Part shown: piece after piece, positions 22,176-34,464 of the stretch
How the letters are laid out: the number at the start of each line of letters is the position of its first letter
Position numbering within the stretch: the first letter of the stretch is position 1
NCBI GenBank assembly: GCA_001972305.1
Contig: BDDD01000039.1
Span: 310,001 to 374,000 of the forward strand
Source: Cephalotus follicularis
Taxonomy: Eukaryota; Streptophyta; Magnoliopsida; Oxalidales; Cephalotaceae
Length of the DNA: 64,000 nt
Direction: 5' to 3'
The notes under the pieces: model-generated
Seen by the model: only the letters and a program-made list of their open reading frames with translations
Database searches by the model: none
Told to the model about the DNA's origin: nothing
Made by a program: the position numbers and the translations under genes

Positions 22176-24452
22176 TGCCCCCCACCAAAAACATTGCCTT
22201 AGGTCATGATATATCTTGGTACTTCCAGGATGCATTGACCAATGAGAACGATGAGCTTCTTCTAGGATCTCCTGCTTGATCGTCCCAACATGTGGCACAC
22301 ATATCCTTTCCCCAAACATCAGAGCACCGTCACCCCTGATGTGGAAGTCAGACTGGGAACCCTCTCTGACTTGCTTCAACAACTTCGCCAATAGCCAGTC
22401 CTTCTCTTGCAGTCCCCGTATATGCTCTTCCCAAACAAATCTCACTTGCAGAGAAGCCAACACTGCTCCATTATCTTTGGTAGACAGCTCTACCCTTAAA
22501 GACCTCAATTGTTCCAACATTGGCAAGTAAACCAACCGTACATGAGCCAAGGAAGCAGAGGACTTCCTGCTCAACGCATCAGTAACCACGTTGGCCTTAC
22601 CAGGATGATACTCGATGGTACAGTCATAATCCTTGATGAGCTCGATCCATCTCCTCTGCCTCATGTTCAAATGCAGTTGAGAGGACAAATACTTCAAACT
22701 CTGGTGGTCAGTAAAGATCTAGCAGACCTCACCATACATATAGTGACACCATATCTTCAAAGCAAAAACCACTGCAGCCAACTCCAAGTCATGTGTAGGG
22801 TAATTGAGATCATGAACCTTCAATTACCGAGAAGCATAGGCAATAACCTTGTCTTCTTGCATCAACACACAACCAAGACCATGCAAAGAAGCATCACTGT
22901 ATACCACAAAACCAACCCCTGGATAAGGAAGAGTCAACACCGGAGCTGACGTTAACCTATCCTTCAGCGTCTGGAAGCTCTTCTCACAGTCTTCTGACCA
23001 AACGAACTTCACATCTTTCCTTGTCAACCTTGACAGAGGAGCTGCTATAGCCAAGAATCCTTCTACGAATCTTCGGTAATAGCCAGCAAGTCCAAGGACA
23101 CTGCGCACTTCAGGTATGCTCTTTGGTCTTTCCCAGGCCAACACAACTTCAACCTTCCTCGGGTCAACTTCAACACCCTGCCCCGAGATCACATGGCCCA
23201 AAAATACAACACTGTCCAGCCAAAACTCACACTTACTGAGCTTAGCATACAACTTATGGCTTCTCAAGCTCTTTAAAACAATCCTCAGGTGTTCCACGTG
23301 CTCAGCCATACTCCGCGAGTATACCATCACGTCGTCTATGAACACCACCACAAAGGTGTCCAAGAAGGGTTAGAACGCACGATTCATCAAATCCATGAAA
23401 GTTGTTGGTGCAGTGGTTAAACCAAACGGCATAACGGAGAAATCATAGAGACCACAACGAGATCTGAAGGCTGTCTTCGGAACATCCTCTTCCTTCACCT
23501 TCAACTGGTGATATCCGGGCAGAAGATCTATCTCAGAGAACACACAAGCGTCTCGTAACTGATCAAACAAGTCATCTATCCTTGGAACCGGATACTTGTT
23601 ACGCACAGTGACCTTGTTGAGCTGCCTATAGTCGATACACAAACGCATAGCTCCATCCTTTTTCTTCACAAACAGGACCAGAGCACCCCATGGAGACCTG
23701 CTAGGTTGAATAAATCCCTTATCCAACAAGTCTTCCAACTGTACCTTGAGCTCTTTCAACTCTACAGGTGCCATGCGGTAAGGAGCAAGGGATATAGGAG
23801 CCGCACCAGGGATCAACTCGATCTCAAAGTCTATTTCCCTGTCTGGAGGAAGACCTGGTAACTCGTCGGGGAAGACATCAGGAAACTCACAAACCACAGG
23901 TACGTCCCCTACCTCTGGCTTAGTCATCCGTGTATCCACCACATGAGCTAGGAATCCTTGCGCACCTTTATCCAAAGCCTTACGTGCAACCATAGCCAAG
24001 ATCAACTTCAGAGGTGCCGAGTGCTGCTCGCAAACCAGCTCCATGCCTGACTCATCGGGCAAGCAAAAGGAAACAACCCTGCGAGAACAATCGACCACTG
24101 CTCGATGCCTCACCAGCCAATCCATGCCCAGGATGGCATCAAAGTCCTCAATCTGGAAGGGAACAAGGTCGGCCACAAAACTCTGTCCCTTGATCACAAC
24201 ATCACAACCCCTGTAGACTCTTTCTACACAGTAACTCTGGCCCGTAGGAACAAATACAGCGATATCTTCGTCCAAGGAACTTAACACTCCACATGCATGT
24301 ATGCAAAATGCATGGGAAACAAAAGATAAAGAGGCTCCCGTGTCAAACAGAACCGTGGAATCTCTGCCAAAGATAAGAGCCTTACCTATAGCCACGTCCA
24401 CGGATCCAAGAGCATCTTCTCTGTTCAGATCATAGACTCTACCTGTTGCCAC
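22176..24452 (-). pseudogene. G2 protease, reverse transcriptase, RNase H and integrase zinc domain (broken)
   Basis: Same frame as gag. The protease active site [13 protein letters not shown] is intact, followed by ILGMDWL. RT has [37 protein letters not shown] and [11 protein letters not shown], with catalytic Asps present. RNase H follows with [17 protein letters not shown], then [10 protein letters not shown] and [15 protein letters not shown]. The integrase H2C2 zinc region begins with [16 protein letters not shown]. Stops lie near 23367, 22821 and 22700. The frame is lost at a C run (22178-22183; G run on the coding strand), one base shorter than the downstream frame needs. Confidence 0.93.
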
Positions 24453-25769
24453 TGGTCTACCCTGCTGACGACTTCCACTAGTTCTGGATGATCCCGCTTG
24501 CGAAGCTGTTGATCCACCTCTGGCTCCCGCTGGTTGTTTATTAGAAGCAACTGATCCAGGTCTCGTCGTGGTCTGCTGGACTTGTGGACAATTCCTCTTG
24601 AAGTGCCCAACCTGGCCACACTAGAAGAATTCACGGGTATTTGTCTTGCAATTGCCAAAGTGGAAACGACCACACTTCTGGCACTTAGGAGGCTGTTGGG
24701 AAACTGAAGAGCTCTGGTGCCTATTCTGCTATGCACCACTGGCTGTAGGAGGATTCATCAGCTACGGAGAAAACATCCCCTGGCCATCAGACCTGGCCTG
24801 TCCTCGGTTTCCACCGTCGGCTTGCTGATTGGAGTACCGTTTCCTTTGCTTCCCTTGCCCTCGGGAAAAACTCTCCCCTTGAGCAGACTACTGTCCGTCT
24901 CTCTTCTGTCCTCTTTCCTGACGATTCCTCTGTTCCATGATACTCTGCTCAACTCTGTTGGCAGATTCCACCATATCTCCAACAACAGTCCAGTTGGTTG
25001 CTGCCACAATATGTCTTACCTCAGGATTCAACCCATCCAAGAATTTCTCACATCTCTCCTCTTGGTCTACAACCAAAGCCGGAGCAAAATGAGACAACTC
25101 CATAAAGAGATATTCATACTGGGTCATAGTCATACTCCCTTGACGTAGATGCAAAAACTCTCTCCTCTTCCCCTTCACAAAGGTAGCCAGAAAGAAGTAC
25201 TGATGAAACTCCCGCTTGAAAACATCCCACATGATCATAGCAACATCAGTATGCCTAGCTTGGAGAGCTTCCCACCAACGAAGAGCATTCTTCCTTACCA
25301 AGAAGACAACAAATCCCACGCGTGAGTCGTCAGAAACTCCCATCTGTACGAAAAGCATCTCAAGATGATTTAGCCATGCCTCTGCATCCGCTGGGTCATC
25401 CGTTCCCTCAAAGGTTACAACACCTAAATGTTGCAGACGTTCAACTGGTAAAGCTTGAGGTCGAGAACCACTCAAAGCTTGTGCTATCAACGTAGCAAAC
25501 TGCATCCATTATGCCTGACCACTTGTACCAATCAGAGGAGGTACCTGCGCTGCTGACTACGCTGCCGGGACCTCAGCTGCCACAACTGGTCTAGTCTCTT
25601 GCTCAACCACTCCAGGGTTAACCTGCACACCAGGTCCAACAGGAGGCAGTTCTTGATCCACATGTGGTGGGGATGTCTCTCTTCCTCTACCCTGACCACG
25701 TCCTCTGCATGGGGAAACCCCTCGTCCCCTACCCACGCCACTTCCTCTGGTCTGAAGCGGAGGCACCAT
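24453..25769 (-). pseudogene. G2 gag (broken)
   Basis: Starts at the ATG complementary to 25767-25769 with an Arg/Gly-rich N-terminus. The gag core has AWLNHLEMLF, ALRWWEAL, FKREFHQYF and REFLHLRQGSMTM, then MELSHFAPALVVDQEERCEK. A Zn-knuckle region ([11 protein letters not shown]) lies near 24590-24620. Stops occur just upstream of 25505, at 24888 and in the knuckle region, all in one unbroken frame that continues into protease. Confidence 0.9.
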
Positions 25770-25897
25770 CTACCTTCACATGCAAGTTAGGACATCACTA
25801 ACATGTGTACTACATGAAATGCAATGCATGCATACCCCCAAAAGTCTCCAAAGAAAAACACAAGGAAACTAAACTGGTCTCTTTGATACCAAAAAGC

Positions 25898-28800
25898 TGA
25901 CACGCCCCATTTCTGAGCACCACCCACCCGAGGACGGCCGTGCCAGGTGGAAGGATCCCTCACCTGGATCCCTAACCAAACACTAACAACAAACAAGGCT
26001 AATTCTAAGGCCAGGGTATACGTTAAAAACGCGCTACCGAGGAGAGCCGCGCTCCCCAGGCCACACGCACCCAAGGCATCAAAACAAGGAATGCCCGAGC
26101 GGGGAGGAGGAAAGAAGGAAGGGTAAAACAACAAAAGAACCCTCACTTAAACTGTTCCTCAAACTCACCGTTTAACTAAAAGAAATGCGCACAACACCCA
26201 CTTTAGGTAAACGCACCGTTTAACTAAAGGGAACGCGCAACACGCCCACTGCCCAAATGCAGGTTCCACTAAAGGAAACATGCCAAGGAAGGGAGCCAAG
26301 GCAGAGAACGCAACACTACGTCTTGCCTGGGGTCCCGGGCAGGGATTCCAACACAACATAACGTAACACAAGCCAGGCCTGCACCCCGTCCTAAGACATG
26401 CCTTCCCAGGGAAAACCATCCTCGGGCATGTCCTCATTGGACGACAACACTTAACAAAAGGCTAAGCCTGGGATCAACACAAGGGCCCGGGGACAACGCC
26501 AAGGGCATGGAACAACCACCCGAGGTCCCACCAACGCTCGAACTACACCAAGGAGATAGAATCTCACCTCGACCAAGTGCCCAGGGGATCCACCAGGGTT
26601 CACCCACCAAAACTTCTCCAGGGACCGAGCTGGTCCGAGGTCGGGAGGTCGGCCAAAACTAAGGAAAACTACTTACCTCCACTTAATGCCTACGACATGC
26701 CCGGGGACAACGCCCGAGGACGCCACCAAAACTCAGCTTAGGGTTAACCAACCCAAGCTGCAAGGTCAACCTAAAGGTTTGACCAACAGTGATCAAGCCA
26801 CCCCTTCCCCCGGCATCTCAGCAGAGGTGCCACGCACGAAAAGCCCGAGGAGAAACACTGAAGTTTCACCACGGCCAGGGCTGGGAAGACCTGCTACCCT
26901 GCCCCGGGGTCAAACAACCCCCGAACACATATGTCATCCCTGCACACCCAAACACTAAGCAAAATAGCACCAGGGCTGGGAAAACAGCATAAACAACAAG
27001 TATATAAAACAAAGAATGAATAATATACACGGTCTCGGGCAACTGCCAAGGACGCCCAACATCCAAGAGTTTTACACAAGTTTACAAGAAAAAGGTGTAC
27101 AAGGTATAGATATAAACAGAATCTATACAAAACCCCATGAATGTCCCCGAATGCATGAAGGTGTCCGTGGCCTAGGAGCCATTCTAAGGTACTGCATCCA
27201 GCATCTACCTCTCTCTACAAGCTGTCCTTAGTGGATCTCAAGAACACTGCTGCCCCGCTTCCTCTGCACACAAAACTGAGAGGGGATTAGTCCAACTGAC
27301 TAGTGAGTAAGATCAAGGAATATCCTGGGTGACCCACTTCGACCGGGGTGCCAAGAGTCAAGGTGAACGTGCCCTGCCCAAACTGGGCCGAGGATAACCC
27401 ATCTCCCCTGCTCAACAAAACAAGGCAGAGGTGAAAGTATACAAGGATATCGATAACAAGAAAAATTCCGAGGAGACGTCAGAGTTACCAACTCAATGAC
27501 TGACCTCAAAGAAAGGAGATAAACAACAGTTTATATATATAAGAACATGCCAAGGATCCAAGGATCAACAAAAGATCAACTCTAAGGATCAACAATGCTC
27601 AAGGGGACTACTGGTACTGTATCAAACACAAGCACATTCCACACACGCACATGGACAATCAACTCACACACTTCCATAGCCGGAACCACCTCGGCAGCAT
27701 AGATAACAAACTCTGTGGACGTTCTATCAACGCGGTCATGGGCTACAGGATTGAACACATCCCTCATATACTCCGTATAGATACCCACTTCCAGAGCACC
27801 GCATGAACATCGATAGAAGGGCTACGCAAGCACTCCTTCCTTGGCAAATCATACGTTTGCGCCCCTCACTACATGAACCTCGAACGAGGGGCTACGCAAG
27901 CCCACCCCCGTCGGCAATCACGAGGTCATCACTGCACTAGGTGAACCTCGATCGAGAAGCTACCTCGTCGGCAATCACATAGTGCTAATATCGTACAAGG
28001 GGCCCGCGAATCACCGCTCAGCTCTGCCCTTGACGAGATAACAGAGGAGAACCTCGACTCAGAGGTAAGTGTATCACCACTTAGACCATCTCGTGCCGGC
28101 AATCTCATACATAACCAGGTAACCAGCACCCAGTAACCAGTATCCAAGGACAACAACACATGATATCAAATAAAGCATGAATACTCAACACGAAAGGGGA
28201 AACAACAAGTTCAACCTAGGCAAAGCAGTATTCACATGCAATATCAACAAGATGACCGGAGAAGAAATCCTAGTCAAAGGTAATATCATGGAAAGGCATA
28301 TAAGCAACAACTCTCAGTTATCAATTGATAGAAAGAAGAACAATCCCACTCACTAGTATCAATAGTTTCCTCAGCTAGATCCCTTGTTGCGCAGGCTCCG
28401 TGCCTAGATCTTCCTCTGCTAGACCAACACACAACAACGCTTAGCTACCATGAACAACATCTCTAAAGCTATGCAAGAACCACATACAACCATGAAAACC
28501 AAGGCGAAGCTCTTCCTCGCCCTCAAAGGTCGTGCCTGCACCAACCATGCGACACACCCAAACGTACTGAGGAGGACACTCACCTGCTAGACGTGTAGAC
28601 GGGTGAAAGAAAGTTCCAACCTCAAACAACGCTCAAAGCATCAGAAGAAAGACAAATAAGAAGATGAAAGATGAAGGCTCACTCTCCCAAAACACTTCTT
28701 CCCGTTGTGATAGATGGACATGATATCTGCCGAAGTCATCTATTAAGCTTCCTAAACAAGCTTTGCACATATCCCAACACCAACTAAACCTCTCTTATAA

Positions 28801-28973
28801 GTTAACCACACATGTATCAACCAAAGGCAACCATTGGGCCTCCACCAAGCCCAAACCAAACCTTTACTTAACCAAGAAGAGAAGCCCAAACCAACCCAAC
28901 CAAGGAGAAAAGAAAAAAAAATTTCCCCCAGGCCCAAACATCAATTTATCCAAAATTAATGCGGGTTGTTACA
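25898..28973 (-). repeat. G2 right (5') LTR, 3076 bp
   Basis: Second copy, colinear with the left LTR and with scattered substitutions and small indels. A primer-site-like TGGTATCA (minus strand, ending at 25891) lies 6 bases inside. It reads TGGTATCAAAGAG where TGGTATCAGAG is expected, so one base differs. Confidence 0.88.
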
Positions 28974-29404
28974 CCGTCTGTCCATCATCATGAGTTTAAA
29001 ACACCTACCGAAGGTGGCACGTGCTAGATCCTAGACATCTAGTACATACCGGTAGTCCAATAGGAGCTCACTAGACCCAGTTGCTTATCTGTAAACAGAT
29101 AGGAGCTCAACCGGTTACGAGACCCATCCCTATCCATACATGACTTTGAATCCCCCCCCCCCATTTAAAGGCATACAAGCTCTAGGATTACTGTGACACC
29201 CCACTAAGAGTAGGCAAGAGGAAAGGTCTATCCATGAGATGAAGCCGCCAAGTGAAAAGGGTTATCCATGAGATAGAGCCACCCTTGTGACAGGAATGAA
29301 CCGGATCCATCGAAAAGGGGAAAAGTATGGCCATGCTATAGAAGAAATGATCCTTCAACCTAATTACATGAGGCACATTTTGAGGGATTGGCTGAGGAGT
29401 TAGT

Positions 29405-29472
29405 GGAAACTCCAAGGCTAAGCGTGCTACGCTCAAGGCCAAACCAGGATGAGTGACCTCCTGGGAAGTCTG
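29405..29472 (+). promoter_or_regulatory. 5S rRNA-like internal promoter, left Cassandra LTR
   Basis: Resembles 5S rRNA from its A-box region (CTAAGCGTGCT) through an intermediate-element-like CAGGATGAG to the C-box (TGACCTCCTGGGAAGTC). In 5S genes these boxes bind TFIIIA. Activity here is inferred. Confidence 0.8.
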
Positions 29473-29880
29473 GCCAATCCATGAAGTAGGAAAAAAATGT
29501 GATGGCCCACGTGGAAACACAGATGTATGGGTGCTATATGTTATGCGTGGGACAAAAGCGAACAATTTCTCATGTGGTTAAGGATTAGGTTGTTACAATT
29601 GGTATTAGAGACGGACCCCCTATAGTAGATGTGGTTTGGGGATGAACCAGACGGAAGTTGGTGGGCCTGTGACACCCCGCTAAGAGTGGGCAAGAGGAAA
29701 GGGCTATCCATGAGATGAAGCCGCCAAGAGGAAAGGGCTATCCATGAGATGAAGCCGCCCTTGTGACAGGAATGAACCAGATCCATCGAAAAGGGGAAAA
29801 GTATGGTTGTGCTATATAAGAAATGATCCTTGAACCTAATTACATGAGGTGCCTTTTGAGGGATTGGCTGAGGAGTTAGT

Positions 29881-29950
29881 GAAAAATCCAAGGTTAAGCA
29901 TGCTAGGCTCAGGGCAAAACTAGGATGGGTGACATCTTGGGAAGTCTGAC
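29881..29950 (+). promoter_or_regulatory. 5S rRNA-like internal promoter, right Cassandra LTR
   Basis: Same boxes as in the left LTR, slightly more decayed in the C-box (TGACATCTTGGGAAGTC) but closer to 5S at TAGGATGGG. Confidence 0.75.
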
Positions 29951-30336
29951 CAATCCATCAAGTAGGACAAAACCGTGATGGCCCAGTGGAAACGCATATA
30001 TATGGGTACTATATATTCTGCGTGGGACAAAAGAGGAAAATTTCTCATGTGATTAAGGATCGAGTCATTATAATTAGACACTCAGTCACCTATTGGTAGA
30101 CCAATAGGAAGCAAATAGGAGCTCAATCAATCATGTATCATGTGTAACTCTAGCAGAGGGATCAGTCAACTGTAGATCGACGCTTCATACCTGACTAGAA
30201 GTTACAGTTCACTCTACAGTGAATAGATCTATAAACTCTCTCCTTTTCTTTTACCAGGACATGGTAGAAAACACTTTCAAAGAATCACCACTTAATGTAA
30301 AGTACATTTACATAGGTTAGTTTCACACTTGAAAGA

Positions 30337-33045
30337 TGTTGAAAACTTTTAGAGGGGTTAAGGGCATTTTAGAGCATAGGTTTTCGTATTGTCCAACTTT
30401 GATTTTTTATCGAGAGCATCCATGCAAAGGAAAAACCTAGAATATCTATGTCCATAAATGTTCTCAACATGCCTAGGATCACTAATTGTCCATCCAATTG
30501 AACAACAACACAAAATCAAGTCATGATAGCCACGGGTCCAAGCATGCAAATTTTCGGCTCCATCCAAAAATTGGAACTACGGTTTGCCTAGTAAACCATA
30601 GTACGTGACTTCCAAGTAAGAAAACCATAGGGTTTCGGTCACGGTACCTCCAAGATACCATCACATAAAATGCTACGGTTTCAAACATTAAACCCTAGCT
30701 TGGCCAAAAAGTAAAAAGGAAGAAGAAGATGAGAGAAAGGAGAAGAATATTACCAAGATGATAGCTCCTTCCTTCAAGCAACTCCCTCAACACTTTTAGG
30801 TTCTTGCTTCTCCTCCAAGATCCACAAGTCTCGGGTTCTAGAGATCTCCAATGATGTCAAAAAATTACAAGCTCTCAAACACTCAAAACAATAAAGTTAG
30901 AACTTACATCACATACCATGCAAGGTCCTACAAGGATAATGGTGTTCTCCTTTGGGACCTCTATTGTATAGAGAGTTCTAAGCCCTAATCTAATGATCAA
31001 TACAAGTAAAGGTATACCACAATGAATGATATACCTCCACCTATAATGACCAAAGGAGGGGTAGAGAGGAGAAGAGTGTTTTCTTTATTCTTTTGAAGCT
31101 CTTAGCTTCTTAACAATGGCTACCAAGGCAAAGGAAGAAGAAAGGTAGAAGAGAGAGAGGAGAGAGCTACAGATCAAGCTTCCAAAGATAAGAGAGAGAG
31201 ATGTAAATGAAGTAATGAGACTCTTAGTCTCACCACACTACACTCAAAGGTCGGCCCTTACTACTATACACCATGATTTTGCCCATACTTGTCATAATGC
31301 CTCATACCTTAAGCCATCTCTTCACAGACGCTTTAGTGTCTAACACTCAAGCCTTTGACCACAATTTAAATTATCACTAATTGACAAAGGAGTGGCGACT
31401 AGATGAGGGAATGAGGGAGCTTGGCTGAAACATGCATCTAATGCATGGGAATTTTAGCCAAGCACATGCACAAAAGATAAGTGCTCCATGCTTTTGACTT
31501 ACACTCTCTTACATGCCCATACCTAGGCATGGAGCTTTGAGTGTCCTACACTAAAGCTTCATTTCAATTTCAATCCTCAATAGAGGACAAGGGGAGGGCA
31601 GCTACAAAGGGGGATAATGGCAAAAATTCTTGTGTCTTACACAAGTTAGATTTAGGCCAAGGCATGCACACACCATGTGCATGCTATGACTCCCCACACT
31701 CTCTCTTTATCATACTATGTGATGACTTGTAATACACTCAACCTTTGACGAGAGTGAATTGATTATCGTGTAGCCAAGTGCTCACCATTCTAAGGTCACA
31801 AAAGCTTAGCAAATCAAAGTACTCATGCAAAGTAACATCTCTAAGATGCTATCCTCCCACCAAATGACACATGTCTAGCACATATCAACAAATATAATAA
31901 TCAGGCGGGACGATAAAGTTCGGTTTGAAATCTGGTATGAACGATAAATTTCCTGGAACATCCCAAGGTCTCGGTACCACAATGGTAATAGTCCTAGACT
32001 ATCCAAATGACCTCAGAGTGACATCTAATAAGTTTTCAAATTCGTAGAATTAATTCTAAATTAATTTCTACGTTAATCGATCGATATCAGGTTAAACCAA
32101 TACTTTCTCCTATCATCAGCACGCATGCAATGTTTCCCTCATCATCCTTCGCTCTGACCGTGGCCTAGGACATGAATAAGTGTCAACCCTAGATGAAGCC
32201 ACGATGACTATAAATCTGGTAACACATTGCGACTATCGGTAGACCTCCCCGGAGACCTAGTCTCCAATCCGCCGGTACCTAGACAAATTTTTCAAAGTCT
32301 GTAATGGACACATATAGTATAGAGCTGGTCACCCGACCTACGGGAGTGACAATCCCTTATTGCGTACTCGCTCACACTCAAACGTAGATTCCATAAGGCC
32401 CAAAGACAACTCGTTTGCCAGCTCTGGAAGCTGGGTAAGGCGAAAATCAAAGCTAGGCAGTCACTATGCAATGTCAAGTAGCCGCTCAGGTCTAAGAAAC
32501 AATGCAGGTCACGTCTGGCCTACGAGTTACCTAGTGACTATACACTACCGACAAAGATAGGAATCAACTATTGACACAGATAGGTCTATCTAAATAGGAT
32601 TCCTATGGTGAGTCAGTTCAGTGAACATACCCCAAGTATGCACCCTCTTTTAGCACTAGGCTATAGCTAGATGGAAATGAGATACTCCATCCTTCACAGT
32701 TGGGATGTGGGCATAATCATGGCAAGTCTATCCTGTTCTACTGTTGCCCTAAGACAGTGAACCTACGACTTGAAACATTTGTCACAGAGAGTAAGGTAGT
32801 CATTCTCATCGCCCCTAGGCACAACATCAAACCCTTTTTATGTGACGGTCATCACATGTGCTTTAAGTTAATATGTAAATTAAACTGAGACAATAATAAC
32901 ATAGTTGGGATATCACATACGGCATGCCATAACAATTAGGATTTTTGCACAATGTCACATAAAAAGAATTCATATTGTATATACAAAGTGAAATACATGT
33001 ACATACAGCGACCTAGTGGCTTGAAAGGTCACCCTATACCTAACA
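30337..33045 (-). mobile_element. SC: solo copia LTR, reversed (2709 bp)
   Basis: Bounded by AAAGA on both sides (30332-30336 and 33046-33050). The minus strand begins TGTTAGGTATAGGGTGACC and follows the C1/C2 LTR pattern. It has a CTACCTTACTC / GTAGGTTCACT block near 32765-32810, GAGTACGCAATAAGGGATTG near 32360 and a CTAGGGTTGACACTTAT block near 32180. It is a relative of the C1 and C2 LTRs in the opposite direction, with no coding region. Confidence 0.8.
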
Positions 33046-33478
33046 AAAGACTCACGAAGGAGATCATTTGAGAGAAACGAGTGAAATGTCTCAATCGAGC
33101 TACCTCAGAGGAAACTTCTGTAAAAACGTTTCATTTCAAATCATTTTAATCCATTGATCAAATACTTTGATAATATTATCTAAATGTAGTAAAACATGTT
33201 TAAAGAAAACTCATTTGGACCTTGGAAGGCACCCGTTGAAAGTCGTTTGAGAAAAATAGCTGAAAAGCATCAACGAGCTATTTTGGAGAAATCTCCGTAA
33301 AATGGTAACTTTGTAATTTTTAAGCCATATGTTTAAATAATTTAAAAGGGATGTTAAATCTTGATAAAAACGTGTTTATATTATGGACATTTGAGCACTA
33401 GAAGACTCCCGTTGAAAACCGTTTGAGAAAACGAGCAAAACTCGCAAAACCGTGAAAAATGGGGCCTGAAAGTGCACT

Positions 33479-33568
33479 GCAATCGACTGGCATGAATCCT
33501 TCTCCAATCGACTGTATTATGGAAAAAGATGAACATTCGACTAGATTAATTCATTCTCCAGTCGACGT
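33479..33568. repeat. TCGACTG palindrome group in O left LTR
   Basis: Three to four copies of CARTCGACTG-type words (33483, 33508, 33537 and near 33564) lie about 570 bases downstream of the minus-strand TATA box at 34141-34149. The right LTR has decayed counterparts at 54662-54712. Confidence 0.7.
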
Positions 33569-34051
33569 CCCTAGCATAGGTCTAGGAAAATGGGATTTTT
33601 TCCCAAAACCCCAAACGGTTTAACTTTTGATTTCACAATATTTTTCAAATCCGTTTGAAACGAAACTTCAGGGAAAGTTTGCATACATGTATAACAAAAA
33701 CATATCTCCAAATCAAAGCATTTGGACCATACAAAGGTCACTAAATCTGAAAAGGGGCAAAACGGATCTATAAACCCTTTTTTGGTGAAAATTATGTTTC
33801 AATTCTTTTTAATCCGTTCTAATCGATCCTAATTACATCAATACTCAAGTGCTCATCAAAGGTAGTACAATTCATGCATATATAAAGCAATAAATCATTC
33901 TAATGCATTTTAGGTAGAGAAATTCGTATCATTTTCACTTTCGAAGCTTGAACAGTGGAAACTATTAGATAAAGGAGGAGAGACTTAAGTCTCTAGCATC
34001 TATCAACTACCCCTTGTTCCCATCATCATGTAGACTTCAATATTGAAATAT

Positions 34052-34054
<3 letters not shown>

Positions 34055-34095
<41 letters not shown>
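34055..34095. repeat. GA microsatellite in O left LTR
   Basis: About 20 GA units. The right LTR has a shorter run at 55292-55322. Length polymorphism is expected. Confidence 0.95.
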
Positions 34096-34103
<8 letters not shown>

Positions 34104-34140
34104 AATTGAGATAACGAGAGGAAATAAAAAAAAAGGTTCT

Positions 34141-34149
34141 TATTTATAG
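34141..34149 (-). promoter_or_regulatory. O left LTR TATA-like box
   Basis: The minus strand reads CTATAAATA, some 320 bases into the LTR in transcription direction. The right LTR has ATAAATA at the matching place (55359-55366). Confidence 0.45.
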
Positions 34150-34464
34150 GTTTTCTTGGTTTTCTCTCTTAAACTTAAAATGTTCACATCTCTCATATGC
34201 AACTAATAACCCCCATGTTATCTCTCATGAATGTATATATAACAATATCTCATAATCATGCCTATACAGGTATATGCACAAGTACGGGCAATTAATGCCC
34301 CAATCACCATAAAACATTTTATGTAACCCTCATCAGTCATATGGGTATTAAATACCCTAATCATGTCATAATCACATGTACAATCATTTCCATAATATCT
34401 ATATCCCATGACAATGTGATATGATATATGCTAAAGCAAGTAGGGGTCAAGTTGGGGTATTACA

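Larger units (their letters stand above)
15244..28973 (-). mobile_element. G2: full-length gypsy chromovirus (13.7 kb with insert)
   Basis: Flanked by CCGTC on both sides (15239-15243 and 28974-28978). LTRs are 15244-18271 and 25898-28973, with minus-strand ends TG...CA. Read on the minus strand the order is LTR, gag, protease, RT, RNase H, integrase, chromodomain-like tail, LTR. Solo LTR S2 splits the integrase. The chromodomain-like C-terminus places it among the chromoviruses (Tekay/Del-like in style). Stops and one frameshift show that it is inactive. Confidence 0.93.
29192..30072 (+). mobile_element. Cassandra-like TRIM with 5S rRNA-derived LTRs
   Basis: Two direct repeats of about 405 bases (29192-29597 and 29668-30072) start TGTGACACCCC and flank only 70 bases. 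The interior has a primer-like TGGTATTAGAG at 29600-29610. Flanks ATTAC (29187-29191) and ATTAG (30073-30077) are a near-perfect duplication. Each LTR holds a stretch matching the 3' half of plant 5S rRNA, including TAAGCGTGCT and GTGACCTCCTGGGAAGTC. These are the features of Cassandra, a non-coding retrotransposon thought to use an RNA polymerase III promoter. Confidence 0.88.
9292..34464 (-). repeat. O left LTR in five pieces
   Basis: Pieces 9292-9789, 14819-15243, 28979-29191, 30078-30336 and 33051-34464 total about 2.8 kb and match 53037-55682 in order. Shared landmarks include the TAACAGTATATCC/CTATCACAGTATAAAC stretch, the ACCGAAGGTGGCACGTGC stretch, a C run (29152-29162 versus 54119-54129) and the GA microsatellite near the outer end. 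They are separated by C2, G2, the Cassandra-like element and solo LTR SC. The right LTR lacks roughly 150-200 bp near its middle relative to the left. Confidence 0.85.

Noticed and set aside
16204-27231. Matching frames at 15544-17457 and 26165-28159
   Set aside because: They are the two LTRs of G2. No recognisable protein.
29405-29950. Possible genuine 5S rRNA genes
   Set aside because: Only the 3' half matches, and both copies lie inside LTRs with a primer site between them, so this is a Cassandra-type element and not an rRNA array.
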